From assembly GCA_947630545.1 (NCBI GenBank), contig CANRHX010000012.1, positions 1 through 46,335 on the forward strand: 46,335 bases of DNA. The letters are read 5' to 3'. This stretch comes from an uncultured Clostridia bacterium (GTDB lineage Bacteria; Bacillota; Clostridia; TANB77; CAG-508). The notes beneath the pieces were generated by a model. The model was not told where the DNA came from. It did no database searches and was given only the letters and a program-made list of their open reading frames with translations. Positions 34,640-43,626 of this stretch are shown piece by piece (positions within the stretch are counted from its first letter, which is position 1; every line of letters begins with the position of its first letter). The position numbers were made by a program, and so were the translations under genes.

Positions 34640-35182
34640 TTATAACCAAGAACTAGTTGGAATATAATCATCATCAGGAGGATAAACATATTCATCTGTT
34701 GGTTTATCACATTTATTAAGTTCAGTTACTAGAATAATAGGCATATCGCCATGATAGTCACCTTTAGTAATTTCTCCAGTAACATTAACCCATGTACCAT
34801 CTTCAAACTCACTTATTTTATCACTTTCACAAAGAAAGCCTACAACTACATATTTAAAGTCAGAAGAAATAATCATATTTCTTGCTAATACAAATTGATT
34901 ATCTTTAAAATCTAAAATTCTATATACATATCCAGTAAAATTAATTTTTTTACCAACGTAGGTATCAATATCATCATGAACAGTTTTTAAAACATTTGTA
35001 TAATTATTGACAGAAATTTCAGAAACATCACTTTGAGGAATACAAGCTTGAGTATTATTTTTAGCACCATAGAAAACCTTAAAAGTTACAAAAACTAATA
35101 TGAAAATCAATAGTAAAGTTATACATGAAAAAAAGACTTTAAACAACTTACTACCATTTACTTTAAAATTACAAATAAACAT
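34640..35182 (-). CDS. Membrane protein with DUF1980/YcgQ-like C-terminal domain
   Basis: This 180-residue protein has a basic N-terminus, one membrane segment (LFKVFFSCITLLLIFILVFV) and an extracellular domain. That domain reads VGKKINFTGYVYRILDFKD, then FVLARNMIISSDFKYVVVGF, GTWVNVTGEITKGDYHGDMP, and ends near YPPDDDYIP. The strand pattern and the G-x-W-V-x-V-x-G motif are those of the OB-fold of the DUF1980 (TIGR03943) family. Function unknown; some members lie near permease genes. It is convergent with guaB and divergent from secA. Confidence 0.7.
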   Translation of the reverse strand: MFICNFKVNGSKLFKVFFSCITLLLIFILVFVTFKVFYGAKNNTQACIPQSDVSEISVNNYTNVLKTVHDDIDTYVGKKINFTGYVYRILDFKDNQFVLARNMIISSDFKYVVVGFLCESDKISEFEDGTWVNVTGEITKGDYHGDMPIILVTELNKCDKPTDEYVYPPDDDYIPTSSWL

Positions 35183-35270
35183 ATCATTCCTCTTTTCAAA
35201 AGATTTGTTATTTGATTTTATTCATTTAATTTTTAATTATGACTTTTTAGCATAAATTGAATAAAAACTA

Positions 35271-35299
35271 TTGCTAAAAAAACATTTTAATGATATAGT
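35271..35299 (+). promoter_or_regulatory. Sigma-A promoter of secA
   Basis: TTGCTA at 35271-35276 and TATAGT at 35294-35299 are 17 bases apart, about 40 bases before the ATG. Confidence 0.7.
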
Positions 35300-35340
35300 A
35301 AACAAGTAAAAAAATAACATATAGAGAGGAAGAGACAAAA

Positions 35341-38088
35341 ATGGGTTTATTTAAATCATATAGTGAGAAAGAAGTAAAAAGAGTAATGCCAATAGTTAAG
35401 CAAATTAATGAATTGGAAGAAGAAATATCAAAATTATCAGATCATGAATTAAGAGCAAAAACAGATTACTTTAAAGGTCAATTAGCAGAAGGTAAAACTT
35501 TAGACGATATTTTGCCTGAAGCATTTGCAGTAGTAAGAGAAGCTTCAAAAAGAACTTTAGGAATGAGACATTTTGACGTTCAATTAATAGGTGGTATTAT
35601 TCTACATCAAGGTAGAATTGCCGAAATGAAAACGGGAGAAGGAAAAACATTAGTTGCAACACTTCCAGTATATTTAAATGCACTAGAAGGAAAAGGTGTA
35701 CATGTAATTACAGTAAACGATTACCTAGCCAAAAGAGATAGTGAATGGATGGGTAAAATATATAAATTTTTAGGACTTTCAGTTGGACTAGTTATAGCTG
35801 GAATGGAACCATATCAAAAACAAAAAGCATATGGAGCAGATATAACATATGGAACAAACAATGAATTTGGATTTGATTACTTAAGAGATAACATGGTAAT
35901 ATACAAAGATCAATTAGTTCAAAGAGGATTACACTATGCAATAGTAGACGAAATTGATAGTATTTTGATAGACGAAGCAAGAACACCTCTTATTATTTCT
36001 GGTAGAGCAAATGAAAGTTCTGACTTATACAAAAAAGCAGATAGCTTTGTAAGAAAACTTCAACCAAAAGTTATAGTTGAAGAAGATGTAAAAGATTATG
36101 ATCAAGCAGAAGATAATGAAAAATATGATTATATTGTAGACTTAAAGGCAAAATCAGCTTCACTTACACAAAAAGGTATTAAGAAAGCAGAAGAAGAATT
36201 TAAACTAGAAAACTTCAATGATTTAGAAAACTCAACATTAGTACATCATGTAAATCAAGCATTACGTGCTTATGGAATAATGAAAAAAGATATAGATTAC
36301 ATTGTAAAAGATGGAGAAGTTTTAATTGTTGACGAATTTACAGGACGTATCATGTATGGAAGAAGATACAATAACGGATTACATCAAGCAATAGAAGCAA
36401 AAGAAAAAGTTAAAATTGCTGATGAATCAAAAACACTTGCAACAATTACATTCCAAAATTACTTCAGAATGTATGATAAATTAGCTGGTATGACAGGTAC
36501 TGCTATGACAGAAGAAGAAGAATTCCAAGAAATATATAATTTAGATGTTGTAGCAATCCCTACAAACAAGCCAATGATAAGAAATGATGAAAATGATGTT
36601 ATATACAAAAATGAAGATGCAAAATTTAGAGCAATAGTAAAAAGCATAAAAGAAAGCCATGAAAAAGGTCAACCAGTTCTAATTGGTACAGTATCAATAG
36701 AAAAATCAGAAAAATTAAGCAAATTGCTAAAAAAAGAAGGAATCAAGCATGAAGTATTAAATGCTAAATACCATGAACAAGAAGCTGCAATAGTTGCCCA
36801 AGCAGGAAAATTTGGAGCTGTAACAATTGCAACAAACATGGCAGGACGTGGTACAGATATTATGCTTGGAGGAAACAGTGAATTCTTAGCAAAAGAAGAA
36901 ATGGCTAAAAACAGAGTGCCAGCTCCATTAATAGAAGAAGCAGACACATACTATGAAACAGATGACCAAGATATATTAAGAGCAAGAGAGCAATTCAAAA
37001 AATTAGTTGAAAAATACGATGAACAAATAAAAGAAGAAAAAGAAAAAGTTATTGCAGCTGGTGGTCTAAAAATAATAGGAACAGAAAGACATGAATCAAG
37101 AAGAATTGACAACCAATTACGTGGACGTTCTGGACGTCAAGGAGACATAGGAGAATCTAAATTCTATATTGGTCTAGATGATGACTTAATGAAAATATTT
37201 GCTGGAGATACAATAACAAAAGTATATAATACATTAGGCGCAGATGAAGATATGCCAATAGAAGCAAGAATTTTGACAAAAGCAGTAGAAAATGCTCAAA
37301 AGAAAGTTGAAGGAAGAAACTTCGCAATTCGTAAAAATGTATTAAAATATGACGATGTTATGAATGTCCAAAGAGAGATTATTTACAGACAAAGAAGACA
37401 AGTTCTAGATGGAGAAAATGTAAGTGATAGCATAAAAAATATGTTCACAGAAGTTGCAGATGAAACTGTAAATACATTTATAGAAGGTGAAGAAAATACA
37501 GTTAGTGTAGAATCTTTAGATACAGAAATTAAAAACATTTTCGGAATAGATATGCTAGATTTCATAAAAGCAAATGCAGAAGAACCAGAAAAAATATCAG
37601 AAGAATTACAAAATAAAGCATTAGCTAAATATGAAGAAAAAGAAGAAGAAATTGGTAGCGATGATTTAAGAGAATTAGAAAGAGTTGTTCTTCTTAAAGT
37701 TGTAGATGAAAAATGGATGGATCACATCGACAACATGGATGAACTTAAAAATGGTATAGGACTTCGTGCTTACGGTCAACAAGATCCAGTAGTTAAATAT
37801 AGAACCGAAGGTGGGGATATGTTTGACGAAATGAATGCAGATATTAAAGTGGATGTTACAAAAATATTGATGAACATTAGAAAACAGGGAGAGTTAAAAA
37901 GACACGAAACAGCTAGAATAACTAAACAAGCTCAAGAAGCATTATTTAGTGTTGATAATGGACAAAAAATAGCAAATCCAGATGTTGATAGAACAGTAAG
38001 AAATGAAGAACCAAAAATTGGTAGAAATGATCCATGTCCATGTGGTTCGGGCAAAAAGTATAAGAATTGTTGCGGAAAGAATGCTTAA
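35341..38088 (+). CDS. secA: Protein translocase subunit SecA
   Basis: The 915-residue protein has the Walker A motif [17 protein letters not shown], the DEAD box and substrate-binding part [30 protein letters not shown], and the second RecA domain with [12 protein letters not shown] and GRSGRQGD. The C-terminus has the zinc motif [17 protein letters not shown] that binds SecB or the membrane. It drives export through SecYEG. AGAGAGGAAGAG precedes ATG 35341. Length is as in other clostridia. No in-frame CGG. Confidence 0.98.
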   Translation: MGLFKSYSEKEVKRVMPIVKQINELEEEISKLSDHELRAKTDYFKGQLAEGKTLDDILPEAFAVVREASKRTLGMRHFDVQLIGGIILHQGRIAEMKTGEGKTLVATLPVYLNALEGKGVHVITVNDYLAKRDSEWMGKIYKFLGLSVGLVIAGMEPYQKQKAYGADITYGTNNEFGFDYLRDNMVIYKDQLVQRGLHYAIVDEIDSILIDEARTPLIISGRANESSDLYKKADSFVRKLQPKVIVEEDVKDYDQAEDNEKYDYIVDLKAKSASLTQKGIKKAEEEFKLENFNDLENSTLVHHVNQALRAYGIMKKDIDYIVKDGEVLIVDEFTGRIMYGRRYNNGLHQAIEAKEKVKIADESKTLATITFQNYFRMYDKLAGMTGTAMTEEEEFQEIYNLDVVAIPTNKPMIRNDENDVIYKNEDAKFRAIVKSIKESHEKGQPVLIGTVSIEKSEKLSKLLKKEGIKHEVLNAKYHEQEAAIVAQAGKFGAVTIATNMAGRGTDIMLGGNSEFLAKEEMAKNRVPAPLIEEADTYYETDDQDILRAREQFKKLVEKYDEQIKEEKEKVIAAGGLKIIGTERHESRRIDNQLRGRSGRQGDIGESKFYIGLDDDLMKIFAGDTITKVYNTLGADEDMPIEARILTKAVENAQKKVEGRNFAIRKNVLKYDDVMNVQREIIYRQRRQVLDGENVSDSIKNMFTEVADETVNTFIEGEENTVSVESLDTEIKNIFGIDMLDFIKANAEEPEKISEELQNKALAKYEEKEEEIGSDDLRELERVVLLKVVDEKWMDHIDNMDELKNGIGLRAYGQQDPVVKYRTEGGDMFDEMNADIKVDVTKILMNIRKQGELKRHETARITKQAQEALFSVDNGQKIANPDVDRTVRNEEPKIGRNDPCPCGSGKKYKNCCGKNA

Positions 38089-38104
38089 ATAGCTTATTAC
38101 AAGA

Positions 38105-38160
38105 ATTTCAACAATTTAAAAAATAGGTGTCAAAAATCAATTTGTCACCTAAACTATAAA
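38105..38160 (+). other. Possible weak terminator after secA
   Basis: AGGTGTCAAA and TTTGTCACCT form a stem with one mismatch, but no T-run follows. Confidence 0.4.
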
Positions 38161-38186
38161 AATATAGCTGAAAATAATTGAAAAAC

Positions 38187-38228
38187 AAGGAGTGCATCCA
38201 AAAGAAAATGGATGACACTTCTTTTTTT
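38187..38228 (+). terminator. Strong terminator downstream of secA
   Basis: AAGGAGTGCATCC pairs with GGATGACACTTCTT, followed by a run of T. It separates secA from the debris region. Confidence 0.8.
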
Positions 38229-38284
38229 ATGTTATAACTAAAGATGGTATAAAAAATTAAAAATATTTTATAAGAGGTTGAAAA

Positions 38285-38405
38285 ATGGCTAGAATTTAGG
38301 TACAACAAAAACAGAAGGCAGTTATAGAGAAGTCTATATTTGTGATACTTTGTATAAAGCATTATATAACTATAAAGATAAACAAAATGCATTAAAAAGA
38401 AAGTA
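38285..38405 (+). pseudogene. Tyrosine recombinase (integrase) remnant
   Basis: After an ATG with a stop five codons later, one frame gives GTTKTEGSYREVYICDTLYK, then ALYNYKDKQNALKRK before a TAA. The T-K-T-x-x-S-x-R-x-V/I pattern followed by an L-x-x-A-L helix is typical of the strand region before the catalytic Lys/His of tyrosine recombinases. There is no start region and no catalytic domain, so only a scrap remains. It marks an old integration event near secA. Confidence 0.6.
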
Positions 38406-38423
38406 AGGTAGTAAATATAAGAA

Positions 38424-38590
38424 ATATAATTTATAAAGAAAGATGGGACATATTCGGGAACGGATATTATTATATATCAAGTACAGAAGAAACAAGAAAA
38501 GAAGTAAGTATAATTTTAGATAATATTATTGAATCTGATGTTATAAATCGAATTATAAATTTTGGAGACTTTGCAAAAAAAGATTGAATT
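38424..38590 (+). pseudogene. Remnant reading frame of unknown family
   Basis: One frame is open without a usable start. It reads RNIIYKERWDIFGNGYYYIS, then SSTEETRKEVSIILDNIIES and ends NFGDFAKKD. No family recognised. It is probably the tail of a decayed gene, since the ORF lacks initiation signals and lies between an integrase scrap and a RhuM-like fragment. Confidence 0.35.
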
Positions 38591-38648
38591 TAATTTATAT
38601 ATATGATACAATACAAATGTTCGCAATATAAAAAAGGAGAGATTTATT

Positions 38649-39231
38649 ATGGATAATGCAAATGGAGATATTATAATATATCAAACAGACGATGGACTAA
38701 CAAAAATAGATGTCAAAATTCAAAATGAAACAGTATGGTTATCTCAACAACAGATGGCTGAACTATTTGGTACTTCAAGAACAAATGTAATAGAACATAT
38801 AAACAATATTTATTTAGAAGAGGAACTTGATAAAAATTCAACTTGTCAGAATTTCCGACAAGTTCAGAAAGAAGGAAATAGAACTGTTTCAAGAGAAATC
38901 CCTTTTTATAATTTAGATATGATAAAGTGAAGAAGAATTAAAAGTTTTAAATAATTTAGTATCAGGATACTTTGATTTTGCGGAAATACAAGCAATAAGG
39001 CATAATCCAATGTATATGGAAGATTATATTAAACAATTAGATATGATACTTTCTTCTACAGGTGAAAAATTATTAATTGGAGCTGGTACTATAAGTCATG
39101 ATAAAGCAATAGAAAAAGCAAAGGCAGAATATAGGAAATATCAAGTAAAAACCATTAGCCCTGTGGAAAGAGAATATTTAAAGGCTTTGAAACAAATCAG
39201 CAATAAAATTGAGAAGAAAGATAAAAAATAA
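38649..39231 (+). pseudogene. RhuM-like (virulence RhuM family) gene with internal deletion
   Basis: The first part (94 residues) reads DIIIYQTDDGLTKIDVKIQN, then SQQQMAELFGTSRTNVIEHI and ends NLDMIK. The second part, in another frame and joined at about 38927, reads SEEELKVLNNLVSGYFDFAE, IQAIRHNPMYMEDYIKQLD and ends NKIEKKDKK. The normal RhuM protein has about 100 residues between these parts, including the R-x-N-S-x-R-G region. They are lost here with a frame change. No CGG occurs at the junction, so this is a real deletion, unlike the CGG sites. AAGGAG precedes ATG 38649. Confidence 0.85.
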
Positions 39232-39257
39232 TTATGATATATAAAGGAGAAGAAAAT

Positions 39258-39608
39258 ATGGATCCAAGAGATTTATTAAAGAAACTACATCCAAATCAGT
39301 TTTCAGATTCAAAAGAAATAGATAAAATTGAATGTCCTAGAGAATTATTAGATTTCCATTTATCAAAATTATCTGAACAAAATAAACATTTTAATTTTGA
39401 AGACTTTATAAAAAAGTTATTAGAAAGAGAAGTATGCCCAAATTTAATAGAAGAAACTGGACCAGCTGGAGGAGGAGATGGAAAAGTCGACACAGAAAAT
39501 TATCCGGTATCAAAAGATATTCAAAATTATTGGTGGTATGGTTTAAATGAAGAAAATGATAGGTGGGCATTTGCAGTTAGTCTAAAATTTCGTTTACTAA
39601 TCGGGTAA
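39258..39608 (+). pseudogene. Truncated defence-type nuclease fragment
   Basis: This 116-residue ORF starts seven bases after AAGGAG. The sequence reads LHPNQFSDSKEIDKIECPRE, LLDFHLSKLSEQNKHFNFED, then TGPAGGGDGKVDTENYPVSK and DRWAFAVSLKF, before a stop in LLIG. The G-G-G-D-G-x-V-D-T-E pattern is like a PD-(D/E)xK-type N-terminal nuclease domain of large NTPase antiphage proteins. The normal continuation (A-x-K-x-W) is cut off. The fragment is probably a leftover of a defence gene. Confidence 0.55.
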
Positions 39609-39670
39609 GCTGGAAATAGCAATGTTGTGAATGTTTTAGTGGCAGTATTATATATTAAAAAAATATTTAC

Positions 39671-39712
39671 TTTCACGATTATAAATGATAAAATTTAATC
39701 GTGAAAAAAACA
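39671..39712 (+). other. Inverted repeat (TTTCACGATTA/TAATCGTGAAA)
   Basis: An 11-base perfect inverted repeat with 14-base spacing, followed by A residues. On either strand it may be a terminator (minus: TTTTTTT lies on the other side) or an operator for the HAD gene. Confidence 0.5.
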
Positions 39713-39748
39713 AAATAATGATTTATTTAAAAAGTTAGGAGAGTAACA

Positions 39749-40390
39749 ATGGAGAAGATTGTAATTTTTGATTGGGGTGGAGTAATTGAAAGTCATAGAG
39801 TTGGAGAATATAATATAAGAACAGCAGTAGTTGATTTAATGAAAAAATATAGTTGTAAATTAGAAGAACAAGAAATAATAGACATTTATTCAAAATGTGA
39901 TAATTTGAAATATAATATGTCAATATATTCTAATCCTATGTTGATTGAAGAATGGTTTGAAGGAGTAAAAATAAAATTAGGCTTAGATTGTAACTTAAAC
40001 GAGTTTATTAACTCATATTATAATGACTTTAAAAAAGTATATTACTATAAAGATGTAGTAAATTATGCTCATAGTCTAAAAGGAAAATGTAAAATTGGTA
40101 TTTTTTCTAATCTTATGATGATAGATGAAAAAAGAATTAATGAACAAGTAAATTTAGAAAAATTTGACTTTGTATTTTTATCTTTTAAAATAGGGCATAG
40201 AAAACCAGAAGAAAAGGCGTATGAAATTGTTGAGAAAACAACAAAGATAAAACCTAAAAACATATTATTTATAGATGATGTAAAAGAAAATATAGAAGTT
40301 GCAAAATTAAGAGGATGGCAAACTTGTAATGCTTTTGGATATGAATTAGATAAAATAAAAGAAACAGTTGATTCTTTTTTAAAATTATAA
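39749..40390 (+). CDS. HAD-superfamily hydrolase
   Basis: The 213-residue protein has the HAD motifs: DWGG at IVIFDWGGVIESH (nucleophile Asp), motif II Ser in IGIFSNLMM, motif III Lys in FKIGHRKPEEKAYEIVEKTT and motif IV in ILFIDDVKENIEVAKLRGWQ. The alpha-helical cap is of the small type between motifs I and II. Substrate unknown, probably a phosphorylated metabolite. TTAGGAG lies seven bases upstream. It is followed by an HD phosphohydrolase, with 12 bases between stop and start. Confidence 0.88.
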   Translation: MEKIVIFDWGGVIESHRVGEYNIRTAVVDLMKKYSCKLEEQEIIDIYSKCDNLKYNMSIYSNPMLIEEWFEGVKIKLGLDCNLNEFINSYYNDFKKVYYYKDVVNYAHSLKGKCKIGIFSNLMMIDEKRINEQVNLEKFDFVFLSFKIGHRKPEEKAYEIVEKTTKIKPKNILFIDDVKENIEVAKLRGWQTCNAFGYELDKIKETVDSFLKL

Positions 40391-40402
40391 TTGAGGAAGT
40401 AT

Positions 40403-41017
40403 ATGAAAATGAAATTAACAAGTAAAGAAGCAAGAGAATTATTAGAACAAGAAAGAAAAAAAGCGACTAATGATAAATGGATAGATCATTGTATATCTGT
40501 TGGTAATAATGCAGGTATAATTGCAAAAGCATTGAATGAGAAAAAATATAATGTAGATATAGATAAAACTATAACTCTTGGATATTTACACGATATAGGC
40601 AAATATAATGGTGAATCTCACGGACACGTTATGAGAGGTTATAACTATCTAAAAGATAAAGGATATGATGAAGAATATTGTAATATATGTTTAACTCATT
40701 CATACTTAAATAATGATATTATTTGTACTGCTGGGGGAGTTCCAAATCCAAGTGATAATCCTTTTTTAACAGAATTTGTGAAGAATCATAAATATACAAT
40801 AGAAGAAAAAATAATAAATTTATGTGACTTAATGTGTCCACAGGGAAGAAAAATATTTACTATAGATAAAAGACTAATTGATATTATGATTAGGAGAGGT
40901 GCATATTCAAATACGCAATATCATATTAAAGAAACATATAAGTTAAAAGAATATTTTGATAATTTATTAGGATATAATCTTTATGATTTATTTCCAGAAA
41001 TAAAAGATAATTTATAG
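40403..41017 (+). CDS. HD-domain phosphohydrolase
   Basis: The 204-residue protein starts at ATG 40403, six bases after TTGAGG. It has the HD motif in TLGYLHDIGKYNGES, the first His earlier in DKWIDHCISVGNN, and H in HGHVMRGYNYLKD. The order H...HD...H...D matches small HD hydrolases. Substrate unknown; next to the HAD gene, a pair of nucleotide-handling phosphatases is plausible. Codon use is like the neighbouring native genes. Confidence 0.85.
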   Translation: MKMKLTSKEARELLEQERKKATNDKWIDHCISVGNNAGIIAKALNEKKYNVDIDKTITLGYLHDIGKYNGESHGHVMRGYNYLKDKGYDEEYCNICLTHSYLNNDIICTAGGVPNPSDNPFLTEFVKNHKYTIEEKIINLCDLMCPQGRKIFTIDKRLIDIMIRRGAYSNTQYHIKETYKLKEYFDNLLGYNLYDLFPEIKDNL

Positions 41018-41029
41018 TAGGCTAATTTT

Positions 41030-41131
41030 ATGAGTGATTTTATAATAATTACAACGACTTTTGACAATAAAGAAGAAACTACACACCGAAGAATATATAC
41101 TTCAGATGAAATCAAGAAAAAATTTGTATAA
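41030..41131 (+). pseudogene. Short ORF, possibly CutA fragment
   Basis: This 33-residue ORF begins MSDFIIITTTFDNKEETTHR and ends EIKKKFV. The start resembles CutA-type divalent-cation-tolerance proteins (I-x-x-T-T-x-x-x-K-E-E-A), but the rest is missing. No clear ribosome binding site is present. It is likely a remnant in the debris region. Confidence 0.35.
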
Positions 41132-41164
41132 AGATTAAGACAATTATACAAGGAGGTACATTTA

Positions 41165-41810
41165 ATGGAAAATAACAAATTAAAAATTATATCAAACCTT
41201 TTTGAAGGATATGAGATACGAAGTATATGGAATGCAAATAAAGAAGAATATTATTTTAATATTACTGATGTAATAAAAGCGTTAACAGATAGTTCAGATC
41301 CATCACATTATTGGAGAACTTTAAAATATAGAATGATTAAAGAAGGAAATGAAACCGTCACAAATTGTGACACTTTCAAATTCAGATCGAAAGACGGAAA
41401 AATGAGAAATGCAGATGTTTTAGATACACAAGGAATATTACGTCTTATTGAATCAATACCAAGTAGTAAAGCAGAACCATTTAAAATGTGGCTAGCTCAA
41501 ATGGGGTATGAAAGCATCAGAATACAAAAAATATAAAGGAATTAGAAAAGAATCTTTAAGAGATAATATGTCTGATATCGAAGTAGCATTAACTGATTTA
41601 GGCGAAATAGCTACTAGAGAATTAGCTAAAGAACATAGACCACTTGGCTTAAAAGCAAATAAGAAAGTTGCAAAAGCTGGAGGAGAAGTAGCAAAAACAG
41701 CAAGAGATGATTTAGAGAAAAAATTAGGAAAAACAATAATTAGTAAAAATAATTCAATGAACTATACATATATAGATCAAAAAGTTTTAGAAGAAAAAAA
41801 AACACAGTGA
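41165..41810 (+). pseudogene. BRO/KilA-type antirepressor gene with internal deletion
   Basis: The first part (123 residues) has the Bro-N domain: FEGYEIRSIWNANKEEYYFN, ITDVIKALTDSSDPSHYWRT, up to LIESIPSSKAEPFKMWLAQM. The second part, in another frame from 41508, reads KASEYKKYKGIRKESLRDNM, SDIEVALTDLGEIATRELAK, EHRPLGLKANKKVAKAGGEV. In the family these parts are separated by about 70 residues with E-R-I-E-E-T. The gene has lost that region, with the frame changing at about 41505. No CGG is there. It is a remnant of a prophage antirepressor. Confidence 0.8.
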
Positions 41811-41913
41811 TAAAAATGAAGAGGTAAAGTTTATGAATACTTTTTTGAAGGAGCAAAAGTAAATAACATAGGAAATAATAAAAGTGGGTATTGGAAAATA
41901 CAGGACTAAAGTA

Positions 41914-41942
41914 TTGACCATATTTTTCAAATAATGTATAAT
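41914..41942 (+). promoter_or_regulatory. Good sigma-A promoter with no long ORF downstream
   Basis: TTGACC at 41914-41919 and TATAAT at 41937-41942 are 17 bases apart. The transcript would carry only a possible short peptide gene (41978-42079) before a terminator at 42152. Confidence 0.7.
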
Positions 41943-41977
41943 AACTTTATTACATTAATTAGAGACAAAAGTTTGGA

Positions 41978-42079
41978 TTGGAGCAAGTGCAAGAAGTTGC
42001 GTTTTATGTCCTACTGTTTGTAATTCTTGCCAAGATTTGTTTGATTAAGACATTTAAGGATTTCAAAGAGATGGTTTAG
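41978..42079 (+). CDS. Possible 33-residue membrane peptide (TTG start)
   Basis: A frame from TTG (or GTG 41987) reads LEQVQEVAFYVLLFVILAKI and ends CLIKTFKDFKEMV. It is one hydrophobic helix with a charged tail, similar in form to holin-like type I toxins. It lies 30 bases after a perfect-spacing promoter and before a terminator, an arrangement typical of small toxin or RNA genes. The ribosome binding site is weak. It may instead be a non-coding RNA. Confidence 0.3.
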   Translation: MEQVQEVAFYVLLFVILAKICLIKTFKDFKEMV

Positions 42080-42151
42080 GACTGGTGGATTTCCAATTTG
42101 TTCCACACCTTAATAATGAATCTTTTCCAAAAATAAATATTGAATATATAA

Positions 42152-42194
42152 AATATAGCTAGTATAATAAAAATATATTAGCTATATTTTTATT
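42152..42194 (+). terminator. Terminator of the short transcript
   Basis: AATATAGCTA pairs with TAGCTATATT, followed by TTTATT. The region 42195-42320 shows only decayed frames and no gene I can support. Confidence 0.7.
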
Positions 42195-42324
42195 GAAAGG
42201 AAAGTGTGAAAACAAAGATATTTGCCTAATCAAGAGGATCAAATTGCAGAATGAGTACAATTTGAGAGAGGCGATATTTTAATATGCCAGAACAAAGCAG
42301 ATAATTTTAATATTTAAAAGAAAT

Positions 42325-42353
42325 AAGCCTATTGGGATTATCCAACAGGCTTT
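42325..42353 (-). terminator. Terminator of the wall hydrolase gene
   Basis: On the minus strand AAGCCTGTTGG pairs with CCAATAGGCTT, followed by ATTTCTTTT. Confidence 0.7.
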
Positions 42354-42364
42354 AAAGGAAATAC

Positions 42365-43426
42365 TCAATAATAGTTTGTCTGGCAACCAAATATTATGGT
42401 AGATCCCCAACTGGTGGTATAATATGCATATGGATATGCATTACAACTACCTAAAGAACTTGCTTCATAACAAATATTGCTAGGAACATCAGATGTTCCA
42501 TTCAATACTTTTTCGACATTGATGAAGGTATTACAGCTTTCATTACTGCCGTCACCCTCCAACGTATACGAATCCAGCTCCCATTGGGAGCAAAATTGTT
42601 CTTTAGCGAATAGAACTTCTGAAATCGTATCAGGAAAGAGGTCCGAACTCGCTTTAACTCGATTGACTACAGTTGCAGCCATGAGTTGTTGGATGTAGTC
42701 AAGATCCTGTCCGGGCCACTGCCAATAGTAGCAGCCCACTTCGTGCTCAACAATTTTGCATAAATACAAAAATTCAGAGTCGGTGTATGCTATCGTTGAA
42801 CCCGAATTTTGTTCAAATTTTAATTCTGGATCTTCCTCAACTTCAGCTGAAGCTTTTACAATTGCTCCATCTGGTATCACAATTTCAGGCAGAGCAGATT
42901 CGTCAAGCGAATCAACTGGTTCGACTTCATTAATCGAGTCATTGTTAGAGTCAAGTGAATCAAGCGAATCAACTGGCTCGACTTCATTAACTGAGTCATT
43001 GCTAGAGTCAAGCGAATCAAGCGAATCAACTGGCTCGACTTCATTAACTGAGTCATTGTTAGAGTCAAGCGAATCGACTTGATCGACTGCTGAATCAAGA
43101 GCATTCATAGAACTCATAGAATCAAGATAGCTAACTGCATCAGATTCTCTTGAACTTGTCGACACATCATCTAAAAATGATTCAGAGGATACTTTTGCCT
43201 CAGAAGAGACAATGGGCGAAATTTCATTAGTGGGCTCCAAGCATATAGCAAGAGGAACCAAAACTAAATCCAATCCCAGTATCACCACAATGATTATAGG
43301 GTATTCCCTGACCTTAGACTCAACAAATACGCTGTAACGTATAGTCCAATCACGAATGTTTTTGAGGACAAGTCCTACTACTTCTTTGAGTTTGGAGACT
43401 ACTCCATTAAATTGCCGTTTTTTCAT
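42365..43426 (-). CDS. SleB-like cell wall hydrolase with Ser/Asp repeat stalk
   Basis: The 353-residue protein has a basic N-terminus, a membrane segment near 43-62 (YPIIIVVILGLDLVLVPLAI), and an acidic stalk. The stalk contains three copies of a 19-residue unit with SLDSNNDSVNEVEPVD. The C-terminal Hydrolase_2 domain reads FLYLCKIVEHEVGCYYWQWP, YIQQLMAATVVNRVKASSDL, with the E of EHE as likely catalytic residue, and EVLFAKEQFCSQW. This is the SleB family of cortex/wall hydrolases. AAGGAGAAGG lies upstream. GC content and codons (GAG, CTC, TCG) are unlike the neighbours, suggesting transfer. In-frame CGG at codon 4 (43417-43415) is read as Arg here without a frame break. Confidence 0.85.
   Translation of the reverse strand: MKKRQFNGVVSKLKEVVGLVLKNIRDWTIRYSVFVESKVREYPIIIVVILGLDLVLVPLAICLEPTNEISPIVSSEAKVSSESFLDDVSTSSRESDAVSYLDSMSSMNALDSAVDQVDSLDSNNDSVNEVEPVDSLDSLDSSNDSVNEVEPVDSLDSLDSNNDSINEVEPVDSLDESALPEIVIPDGAIVKASAEVEEDPELKFEQNSGSTIAYTDSEFLYLCKIVEHEVGCYYWQWPGQDLDYIQQLMAATVVNRVKASSDLFPDTISEVLFAKEQFCSQWELDSYTLEGDGSNESCNTFINVEKVLNGTSDVPSNICYEASSLGSCNAYPYAYYTTSWGSTIIFGCQTNYY
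42899..43084 (-). repeat. 57-bp tandem coding repeat
   Basis: Three near-identical copies of a 57-base unit within the SleB-like gene; each carries GAATCAACTGG(C/T)TCGACTTC on the plus strand. They encode the Asp/Ser/Glu-rich stalk. A fourth partial copy lies at the 43080 end. Confidence 0.85.
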
Positions 43427-43532
43427 TATAATCCTTCTCCTTTTATAAAATTTTTACACAAATAGTGCATCAATTAATTATAACATATTTTAGTAAAAAA
43501 CACAAATTATGCTATATTTTATAGTCATTGTA

Positions 43533-43561
43533 TTTACAAAAAAAACATAATGATATAAAAT
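43533..43561 (+). promoter_or_regulatory. Sigma-A promoter of dapL
   Basis: TTTACA at 43533-43538 and TAAAAT at 43556-43561 are 17 bases apart. The rest of 43437-43617 is AT-rich with no gene. Confidence 0.6.
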
Positions 43562-43626
43562 CAATTTATATAAAAATAATTATATATTGAAAAATTAAAT
43601 ATAATTATTAGCAAGGAGTGATAAAA

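Noticed and set aside
38649..39231. RhuM-like break as a recoding site
   Set aside because: No slippery sequence or CGG lies at the junction and about 100 residues of the family are missing, so it is a deletion.
42756..43082. Plus-strand ORF inside the SleB-like gene
   Set aside because: It is the shadow of the 57-base repeats and has no initiation signal.
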